A stretch of 64,000 nucleotides of DNA, taken from NCBI GenBank assembly GCA_035772405.1, contig JAYKKM010000263.1, positions 1,565,001-1,629,000 of the forward strand, read 5' to 3'. A model generated the notes under the pieces. The model worked only from the letters and a program-made list of their open reading frames with translations. It was not told the DNA's origin and did no database searches. The DNA comes from Chrysogorgia sp. JL179-B06. Its lineage: Eukaryota; Cnidaria; Anthozoa; Scleralcyonacea; Chrysogorgiidae. Below are positions 57,550-64,000 of this stretch, piece after piece. A program made the translations under genes and the position numbers. Position 1 is the first letter of the stretch; every line of letters begins with the position of its first letter.

Positions 57550-57760
57550 TGAAGTATTAATTTACACTAGTATGGTGTAAATAAACACCATTTTAGTGTC
57601 CACAGAGATGCAAGCGATTTACACCAAATCAGTGTTTACCAACACTTCTACAGTGTAAATGTAACACTTTCTTGGTGTAAAATTACACCCCATCGATGTC
57701 AAGAGCTGCAATAAATTTACACCATTTTGGTGTTCGCTGAACACCGAAAAATGAAGAGTG
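57550..57760. repeat. Cluster of TTTACACC/GGTGTAAA motifs
   Basis: Near-identical 8-10 base motifs in both orientations occur about eight times within 210 bases. A hairpin-rich repeat, inside the insertion in the right flanking copy. Confidence 0.6.
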
Positions 57761-57892
57761 CATAAATATAGTTAGTACAGGTATATGATATTAAATTATT
57801 ATTATTAATTTTAAAAAGCTGATTAATTCAGATGTGACACAGCCACTAGGGAGTTTTCTTCATACATACGTACTGTACATACTGTAACAGTA

Positions 57893-57910
57893 CACACACA
57901 CACACACACA
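57893..57910. repeat. (CA)n microsatellite
   Basis: About nine CA repeats. Confidence 0.8.
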
Positions 57911-58290
57911 TGTACCTTATATATTTTTTGATTTGCCTTACATTGATTTAGTTTGTTCTACCAGGAATGCAAGGGCTGGCATAGTGGGTTGATAATTGAT
58001 ATACTTACTTTTGATATACTATCGACATTTTAGGTGAAGCAACCACCGTTGCTGATGCCAACCTTAATGATTGAGCACAATCATTAATAGTGGAACTGCA
58101 CTAACAGTGTAAGCTGCATTCATGCATATACAATTGGATTTGTGTGTTATTAAATATGTACATGTATTTATGGAATATATACACTGTAGATCACAATCTT
58201 TCTCAATGTAAATGCTATTTTTTTAATTTAGCCAAACAGGGTTTTTTTATTTAATTCATGTTAGATACTGCAGGCCATCATGGGCTAAGG

Positions 58291-58770
58291 TGCTCGGTAC
58301 AAAGTATTGCCAGGTTTGTGTAATCATCACTGGCCTAAATCATGCACAGCAACATTTGGGGAACTTCACAATGTCCTGTCTATCATCGGGATGATTATAT
58401 TCCAGTATAACACTGGATATTCTGGAATATTCACATCTAAATGCTTACCACCACGTGGAGAGACGTAATGATGTCCAGGTCAAAGCATGAAAACCTTCAA
58501 GATTTTCATCCTCTTGGTACCCATCGTGGTTTTCGCCAATATAAGCTTTTTGTTGTTTTCAGATACAGGCTATAGACATTTATATTTCAGTTGACGTCTG
58601 TCACTAGTCTTAAAGCATTATAGGGCGATGTAGTGTCAGTTATTAGAAACTTGCTAGTATATTGGAAATGCTGCAATATGATGATTGGCGCTCTACTTGA
58701 TAACTATTCGTAACAGATAATTGAGTACCAAGACCCACGCAGTAATGTAATAAAAAATAGCGACTCGTGC
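58291..58770. other. Gene-free sequence
   Basis: No gene is supported. AT-rich, with a TTCCAGTATAACACTGGA-like palindrome near 58,391-58,408. Confidence 0.35.
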
Positions 58771-58771
58771 A

Positions 58772-58980
58772 GTGAAAAAATTTGAAATCAAACCAAAAGA
58801 AATCCCAGAATCCCTTCGGTACTCTACGCAAAATTTTCCTCAGGCAAGCAGACGAGATACAGTTAATGTTCTAATAGCAAACGATGCCCGCAATGGTCAA
58901 CCCCAGGTTTGGCATCTTAAACGAAAAGAAGAGAAAAGAGGACAAATCCCAAGATGTAGAGGCTGCACGGTTCAATAACA
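58772..58980 (+). pseudogene. Second copy of the SWIM-relic tail
   Basis: A frame with PKEIPESLRYSTQNFPQASRR matches the tail of the relic at 26,100-26,602 (RNPRILRYFTQNSPQTSRQ). A broken repeat-encoded gene. Confidence 0.45.
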
Positions 58981-59189
58981 AGAAGGTGAACTGTGTATTT
59001 CGGTCACTGGTTTGTATGTTTGTTTCATCTCGTACTGTACATGTACAGTATACCCTTGCTGATGAAGTTCTGTAATTTAACAGCCATCTACCAGGCTAGA
59101 GACTCTTTTGATGGACAAAACTGATGAGTTCCGCTTGGTTTGCCTCGGCGCTGCCATTGGTTTCCAGCAGATTTTTGTCAGCGGGCAGG

Positions 59190-59450
59190 ATAGGGCATTC
59201 TTTAAATGCCGTAAGGCATTGTCTAGAGTTCTAAGTTCAACTTATTTTGGCCTACTATGTTTTCAATGTGAAATATTCTAGTAACATGACAGGAATTTGT
59301 TCCTTCTTACAAGATGTGGCTTTGGAGCAAAAAGACAAAAGACAAAGGGACAAAATATTCAACTTTATGTCTGAATTAAGAAAGCCTGAAATACAGTGTG
59401 CGTATAATTTTTGGATGCTTTTTAACACTTCTCATAGACCTTATTCATAA
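59190..59450 (+). pseudogene. Third fragment of the YxFN repeat-encoded family
   Basis: The frame at about 59,240-59,450 reads AYYVFNVKYSSNMTGICSFL and continues helical. It resembles 25,340-25,648 and 28,330-28,615 in YxFN and in a following FL(E/Q) block. Unknown function, no start. Confidence 0.4.
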
Positions 59451-59903
59451 ATGGCCAACAATTTAAATTATTTTTGGCCCTTGTGACCTCGTTTTAAAAT
59501 AAGAATCCATTTCTATTTCGTACATGATAGGTCTGTTAGGCAACACGACGTGTGTGCTAGGTAACACACCATGAAAAAACACAACTTTTCGTTTGTGGTA
59601 GATTACACACCTTTGGTAAACAGGGTGTGTTAAATTAACACACCTTCAGATGAACACACTTTAGAGCAACACATGCCACCTTCAAGCAAACACGCCTTTC
59701 AAGACAAACACCGCTTTTATACGTCTTAAAATGGCAATGCATGGCTGTCAACGAGGTTGGGTATAACAGCGAAGCTGTACAACGTCAACGCGATTTCATT
59801 TCCCACGGTTGCGCCAACTAACCTTATTGGGAAGGTAATTTTAATCAACGCGAAATTTGGAAATTCGTGTTACTAAAGTGCATCATTAATTTCCTATAAG
59901 GTA
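59451..59903. other. Gene-free sequence with ACACACC motifs
   Basis: Between 59,540 and 59,720 the motif AACACAC/AACAC(A/G)CC occurs about eight times in both orientations. No gene is seen. The last six bases before the third element are AAGGTA, the expected left half of its target duplication. Confidence 0.4.
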
Positions 59904-60240
59904 AGTAGTATAGAGAGTGGGGGTACGAGGACAATTTTTACACATTCAATGTTGAACGCGAATATAATCGCCAAAACATCGCCAAATTTCACCAAATCCC
60001 AAACCCCCAAAAGTTCGATGTCATTTCGGTAATTCTAAATTTACGATGTACATCAAATAAGACCACAAACTCGATTTATATGCTAATAATGACATTTCAA
60101 TATTTTTGCATGTTTTTTAAAAAATAGAATGTGTCGTTTCACATTTTTCACATATTTAAAAAAGAAAGTGTCGTTTCAACATTTTCACATTTTTTTTCAA
60201 CAAACTACTGCTGTCTCACAAATTCACGCGCGAAAAAAAA
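59904..60240. repeat. Terminal repeat region of the third Polinton
   Basis: Only the outer 20-25 bases can be matched to the second element; the true length of the terminal repeat is unknown because the other end is missing. The inside is AT-rich with TTCACATTTTTCACAT-type direct repeats near 60,138-60,190. Confidence 0.6.
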
Positions 60241-60420
60241 ACCACCAGATTTTGACTCTAGTGGTGATGTTTATCCAAATGGCGCTCTTTTGATTGGTCA
60301 ACCCACACCAGCGCCCACAACAAATATTTTATCCAAACAAGTGCCCAAATGGGGAGCGAGATGGTGCTCTTTTGATTGGTTAACAACATTGACTAATTTG
60401 CATACTAACAAATAGCCAAC
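60241..60420. repeat. Direct repeats with CCAAT boxes
   Basis: TTTATCCAAA and GCTCTTTTGATTGGTTAAC-like blocks occur twice (about 60,270-60,305 and 60,330-60,395), each carrying an inverted CCAAT (GATTGGT). They precede the minus-strand genes' 3' ends, so a terminator or enhancer role is not clear. Confidence 0.45.
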
Positions 60421-60431
60421 TATTTTGCGAA

Positions 60432-60923
60432 TTAGTCCGTTTGTTCACTACTCTCAGTGTCTACCACCTCACTCCTAAAATGGTGATCGTACACATACTT
60501 CGACGTTGTGATTCCTCCCGACAGCAAGCCCAAGAAAGGCACATACGGCGTCACAATCGCAACAATGCTCTCGACGTCTTTTTTTAATAACGGGTCTTTC
60601 TGCAACTCGTCGTTTAGTTCGTCAGGATTCTCAATAGCGTTCAACCCATCCAGTAGGCTAGCGAATTTGCTGATTAGCAAGTCGGTGAGAAAGGCGTTTG
60701 CGATCTCCATTCTCTTCAACTCGTATTGGCGCCATATCTTGTCGATAACTTTTGCGGACGCTTTTTTGATGTACGCTTCGGACTGACTTACCACACCGTC
60801 ACCAGACAGTCTAATGAGTTCGGATCTCCTAACGTCAATGTTGTCTTCCACAGTCGAGGTGTCGTCAGTCTCCTCGACTAATTCCTCAATCGTAGGATTT
60901 TCCTCACTTTTGCGTTTTACCAT
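60432..60923 (-). CDS. Helical protein beside the ATPase (third Polinton)
   Basis: 163 residues from the ATG at 60,923 (a GTG lies one codon upstream). Homologue of 54,856-55,413: the same acidic start, the same helical AYIKKASAKVIDKIWRQYEL and FLTDLLISKFASLLDGLNAI blocks and the same Pro/Gly hydrophobic C-terminus (VPFLGLLSGGITTSKYVYDH). The start is shorter by about 20 residues. Conservation of the gene and its position beside the ATPase argues for a real function in both elements. Confidence 0.65.
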   Translation of the reverse strand: MVKRKSEENPTIEELVEETDDTSTVEDNIDVRRSELIRLSGDGVVSQSEAYIKKASAKVIDKIWRQYELKRMEIANAFLTDLLISKFASLLDGLNAIENPDELNDELQKDPLLKKDVESIVAIVTPYVPFLGLLSGGITTSKYVYDHHFRSEVVDTESSEQTD

Positions 60924-60947
60924 CACGCTATTACTTATACCTATATT

Positions 60948-61547
60948 TTATTGCGGAATAACAACTTCATGACTGTATGGATAGCGCAGTGAGATTTCTA
61001 GTCTAGCGTACTTATTACGTTTTAGTGCGGTCACAATCGCCGACGATTTTTCTCTGCTAATGTTTCCAAGGTAATCGTCGATAACAACCTTCATATCACT
61101 CCTACTCGGGCAGTAGAAGCAAACGAGCTTACTAATATTTTCTCTGTATGGTTTCGCGATCGACGTCAGTTGTTGTGTGATGACAATAACGCTCAACATA
61201 AAATGTCGCGCGCTAAAAGCCAAGTTGACCAATTGACTAGTCCTATTCTTAACATCTTGAGAGCTCGCACAGTCGTCCAACACAATCAGAGTGTTAGTGC
61301 CTTTAAAAACATTTGTTACACACTTGAGAACAGCGTCGACTTTGTCTTGTGTGCAGTCTATTGCTAGCACGTCAGGGTCACGCACATATTTCCAATCTTG
61401 ATATGCTTTGTTCCACTCGAAAGTAGGGCAAATCAACACAATGTAGTCAAATTTACCACGATACTCAGACTCCAATGTTTCTAGCAAATAATGCGTCTTA
61501 CCACAAGCTGTCATACCAACAATTAGCGCATTAAACGGGGTCTCCAT
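60948..61547 (-). CDS. ATP: DNA packaging ATPase (third Polinton)
   Basis: 199 residues. Walker A GMTACGKT (residues 11-18), Walker B LIVLDD (about 87-92) and ITQQLTS. Close homologue of 54,231-54,884 and clearly from the same lineage. The C-terminal tail of about 20 residues present in the other copy is absent, and the protein ends after VVIPQ. The gene is intact and followed at once by the helical gene. Confidence 0.85.
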   Translation of the reverse strand: METPFNALIVGMTACGKTHYLLETLESEYRGKFDYIVLICPTFEWNKAYQDWKYVRDPDVLAIDCTQDKVDAVLKCVTNVFKGTNTLIVLDDCASSQDVKNRTSQLVNLAFSARHFMLSVIVITQQLTSIAKPYRENISKLVCFYCPSRSDMKVVIDDYLGNISREKSSAIVTALKRNKYARLEISLRYPYSHEVVIPQ

Positions 61548-61562
61548 TAAATTACGCTTGAT

Positions 61563-62801
61563 TTAGTACTGGATTGATTGCAGCCCATTGTTCATAAAGT
61601 TGACCAACCCATCACTTATCACAAACACCCTGCACATAACGTTCGCAGTCGTCGCTTTCTTAGTGATCTCAAGAAGCACGCCGGATTGTGTGTTCACAAT
61701 TTTTTTACCAGTGGCGACGTTGTAATTATCTTGAACGCTCCTCAAGTCGATGACTAACGCGAAGCCATCTTTATAGAACTTCTGTATGGTCATGAACTGA
61801 GCGTGTTCTTCACCCAACCCAAACAATCGTTTCGCTTCTGCATAGAACTTCGACTTTGGGATGCCTTGTGAGTACACACTATTTGGTACACCTTCAATTG
61901 TGACTCTAACACTCTCGATATTTGGGTAAAGAAACTCCTCGCTGTCTGTTCGCACCTTATTCGTGAATAGCAACACAATTGCCTTCATGCTTTTTCTTGG
62001 AAGATTAATGTTTTCATTCACAATGGTCGTGCCTTTGCCCCATTCGGTGGTTTTCATCAACGTGATGTGCTCATACGACAAACTACGACCACTTGTATAG
62101 CCCGACGCTATTTCGTCAGCGAGCTCCTGGTTATCAATCGTCTCATACTCAAGCTCGAGGTTCTCCAGAGTGTATCCGCCCACACTACTACCGGATTGCG
62201 CCACCATGATGTCTGTGGCCTTCGGGAGTGTGATGACGTACTGCAAGTTGTTGTTCATGCTAAAAGGAGCGTACAACCCATGGTCATTCATGATCTTGCC
62301 AAGCTTAATCCGCTGTTTCGTTCCAATCACACCAAACATCAACGCGTCGTTAACTTTAGCGACGTTTCCACTTGTCGCACCACTGTCGTCCTTAGAAACT
62401 AGCTTTCTCAAGTTCTCACCACCAATGCCGTAGTCAATCATTTGGTCTCGCGCAGTAACACTTTCCCAAAGGTCGCGATAGACACCAGTGTAATTTTCCC
62501 CATTGTTGTCGTACACAGTCTCCCCAGCTAGTCTCACAACAAGTTTCTCAACCAACAACTTGCTCACATTGTTCAAGAACCAGCTTTTAGCGTTGGCATT
62601 CTTAAAGTCGAACACTAGACCCAACGATCCAGGCACCAAACAGCTACTAACCTTAAGCTTCGGTATATCAATGTAAAGTTCCTCGCCAGGACTGACCTTA
62701 TTAGGGTTCAACGTGATTACGTGTTGCGTTCTCACCCCTTTTATGACACCCATGGTCGCTCGTCTAAAACCAGGGCTCAACTCTGCTGACGTGACGTTCA
62801 T
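61563..62801 (-). CDS. MCP: Double jelly-roll major capsid protein (third Polinton)
   Basis: 412 residues. Homologue of 52,972-54,213 with the same conserved blocks: LSPGFRR start, HGLYAPFSMNNNLQYVITLP, GGYTLENLELEYETIDNQE, PNIESVRVTIEGVPNSVY and ANVMCRVFVISDGLVNFM. It is full-length and intact. It sits between the ATPase and the membrane-tailed protein as in the second element. The leader AAAACATATGTAAAGGTATATG is a variant of the shared start motif. Confidence 0.75.
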   Translation of the reverse strand: MNVTSAELSPGFRRATMGVIKGVRTQHVITLNPNKVSPGEELYIDIPKLKVSSCLVPGSLGLVFDFKNANAKSWFLNNVSKLLVEKLVVRLAGETVYDNNGENYTGVYRDLWESVTARDQMIDYGIGGENLRKLVSKDDSGATSGNVAKVNDALMFGVIGTKQRIKLGKIMNDHGLYAPFSMNNNLQYVITLPKATDIMVAQSGSSVGGYTLENLELEYETIDNQELADEIASGYTSGRSLSYEHITLMKTTEWGKGTTIVNENINLPRKSMKAIVLLFTNKVRTDSEEFLYPNIESVRVTIEGVPNSVYSQGIPKSKFYAEAKRLFGLGEEHAQFMTIQKFYKDGFALVIDLRSVQDNYNVATGKKIVNTQSGVLLEITKKATTANVMCRVFVISDGLVNFMNNGLQSIQY

Positions 62802-62824
62802 ATACCTTTACATATGTTTTATCG

Positions 62825-64000
62825 CTACCGTTTTAGCTTGTAATAATCATAAGCAAACCACGCAAGTACCACCGCGAGTACCCACAGATTTTGAGCCAAC
62901 CAAGCGAGACCCTTTGCACCCAACGTCAACATATTGTAAACTAAGTTAGCCAACCCGACAGCCCATGGACCCATCTTCGTTATCGCGTTCTTAACAGCCT
63001 GTGCGAACGACCTCGTGGCCATAGCGCCTTTCATGACAGCAGACCTCCCAGCGATAATAATTGTTGTTATAATTCCAGCCGCTGAAATTGCCACAGCGCT
63101 CAACCCAACCATATTTTCTTTAGCCCATTCCTTAAATTTCTGCAATCTGTCAATGTCGACTTCTTGTTGCGCTCTAACCTCTTCAAGCTCGCGCTGTTCT
63201 AGGATTCTGTCTATGGCTCTCCCAAGTCCTCTCACTCTTTCAAGCAAACCAGCGTACTCTCGCTCTTCGTCACTCGTGAGACCACTTTGGCCAGCTTTTT
63301 TTTTTTCAAGCTCCACCAATCTCCCATTCGCTTCGTCCAACGCTTTTTGAAAATAGTTTGCTTGTATTTGCAATGCACCATTGTCACCTATTCTTGACTC
63401 GCGCAACACGCTTTCGCTTGGATTAAGCACACCATTCAGATCACGGTTTTCGTTTGACGATAGCCCAAGTATGTCGTCGTAGTCCACTTTTGTCTCAATC
63501 ACTGGGGGATCATCTAGGGCTACTTCTGTTGTGACAGCTGTTGTTTCTGCGCTCTCAGGGATTTGACTAACTAACTGTTTGAACTGCTCAATAGCCCTTT
63601 TACTATTGTCATCTGTACTGTAGATTAAGTCTTTTTTTTTCCCAGGTACTAGAACTCGTTTAGGTTTTCCATATTTACCATCTTTGTTTATCGGTTTGAA
63701 AAGAATAGCCCCCGAGTCCGTAACCTGCGACCTGTTGACTATTTTCCTTGACGCGTCGTCTTGACCGAGTGCCTTTTTGCTTAATTTACGTATTTTCTTG
63801 TTTATTAGCTTGATTCTTTTTACGTTGTTTTCTGTTAGCTTTTTGTTGGATGCTTTTAGCTCGCCCAGCCTTCTCTCAATTTCTTTCTCCTCTTCAAAAG
63901 CTACACTAAAACTCTCGTCATTGACATCACCATATGACTCCTGCTCAACAAACTCCACTGCGGGGACTTCTGTGTTGGTCCCCCTTATCGTCACCGTCTT
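62825..64000 (-). CDS. Membrane-tailed virion-associated protein (third Polinton), partial
   Basis: About 390 residues visible; the N-terminus is cut by the window edge at 64,000. Homologue of 51,521-52,951: matching SYGDVNDESFSVAFEE near the cut, a long charged middle with a Lys-rich ERRLGELKASNKKL block, and the hydrophobic C-terminal helices (SAVAISAAGIITTIIIAG; GLAWLAQNLWVLAVVLAWF) with a basic end. The order of hydrophobic helices is the same as in the other element. Confidence 0.65.
   Translation of the reverse strand, partial: KTVTIRGTNTEVPAVEFVEQESYGDVNDESFSVAFEEEKEIERRLGELKASNKKLTENNVKRIKLINKKIRKLSKKALGQDDASRKIVNRSQVTDSGAILFKPINKDGKYGKPKRVLVPGKKKDLIYSTDDNSKRAIEQFKQLVSQIPESAETTAVTTEVALDDPPVIETKVDYDDILGLSSNENRDLNGVLNPSESVLRESRIGDNGALQIQANYFQKALDEANGRLVELEKKKAGQSGLTSDEEREYAGLLERVRGLGRAIDRILEQRELEEVRAQQEVDIDRLQKFKEWAKENMVGLSAVAISAAGIITTIIIAGRSAVMKGAMATRSFAQAVKNAITKMGPWAVGLANLVYNMLTLGAKGLAWLAQNLWVLAVVLAWFAYDYYKLKR

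Larger units (their letters stand above)
56388..58290 (+). repeat. Right copy of the flanking sequence, with repeated-gene exon
   Basis: Matches 37,725-38,800 in the same direction. An exon-like frame at 56,649-56,870 reads AMRFEAKQNYFKTMLDTINN and then LARRHQALQAYLLQQTGRG, the conserved end of the family whose DIMHD exon lies at 37,541-37,725. It is more complete than the left copy. About 800 bases of other sequence (56,990-57,780) have been inserted. That part contains TTTACACC(A) motifs in both orientations, as in 57,560-57,750. Confidence 0.7.
59904..64000 (-). mobile_element. Third Polinton, right-hand part only (opposite orientation)
   Basis: Its terminal sequence AGTAGTATAGAGAGTGGGGG closely matches the ends of the complete Polinton. 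The gene order from the end inward is the same: helical ATPase-linked protein, ATPase, MCP, membrane-tailed protein, all on the minus strand. The DNA is more GC-rich than the second element, and protein sequences differ at many positions, so it is another subfamily. The left part, including integrase and polymerase, is outside the window. No small coiled-coil gene lies between the terminal repeat and the ATPase-linked gene. Confidence 0.9.

Overview
The window looks like genomic DNA of a marine invertebrate animal, most likely a cnidarian. It is AT-rich, intron-bearing and crowded with transposon relics. CR1/L2-like non-LTR fragments, tRNA-derived SINE pieces, hAT, Tc1/mariner and THAP-type relics and several fold-back elements fill the space between three virus-like elements of the Polinton/Maverick/adintovirus kind. 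I recognise no intact ordinary host gene. The species call is an inference from the style of the repeats.

Region 1 (1 to about 16,850) is the right part of a very AT-rich adintovirus/Maverick-like provirus whose left end lies outside the window. It has an adenovirus-type cysteine protease, small basic core proteins, an A32/FtsK-like packaging ATPase, a protein-primed family B DNA polymerase cut by an in-frame stop, a SET-domain methyltransferase and many unrecognised genes. Its right third has animal-virus-like accessory genes with CCAAT/TATA promoters: a possible Bcl-2-like protein, a Pro/Gln-rich protein whose N-terminus copies the histone H3 tail, a small protein ending in a PPxY motif, and a spliced acidic gene built from a duplicated intron-exon unit. 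Several genes are broken at homopolymer runs, which means either young decay or sequencing error.

Region 2 (about 16,850 to 39,256) is repeat-rich with no intact gene. A CR1-like retrotransposon copy (18,590-25,030, minus strand) is split by a 4,511-bp element with Helitron-type ends (TC at 24,697, CTAG at 20,187), inserted between an A and a T. The Helitron's 5' end carries a three-stem GC hairpin. Further right are relics of THAP/zinc-finger genes, a SWIM zinc finger, hAT, Tc1/mariner and non-LTR elements, and long fold-back repeats at 17,895-18,237 and 33,672-33,809.

Region 3 (39,263-56,122) is a complete 16,860-bp Polinton with a perfect 6-bp target duplication (GTTGAC) and terminal repeats that are themselves palindromic hairpins. 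The polymerase reads rightward from the left end. A block of minus-strand genes (43,498-49,767) holds a zinc-finger protein, a VLTF3-like late transcription factor, four small membrane or coiled-coil proteins, a BRO-N/nuclease/zinc-finger fusion, a two-TM protein, a fibre-like protein and a large unknown protein. A block of plus-strand genes (49,785-55,977) holds a penton-like protein, integrase, a membrane-tailed protein, the major capsid protein, the ATPase and two small proteins. Nearly every start codon is preceded by a similar AT-rich motif, probably a promoter. No protease was found. The polymerase reading frame is broken once near its N-terminus.

Region 4 (56,129-59,903) is a second copy of the repeat-gene sequence found left of the Polinton, plus other relics. 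Region 5 (59,904 to the window end) is the end of a third, divergent and more GC-rich Polinton in the opposite orientation, with homologues of four genes of the second in the same relative order.
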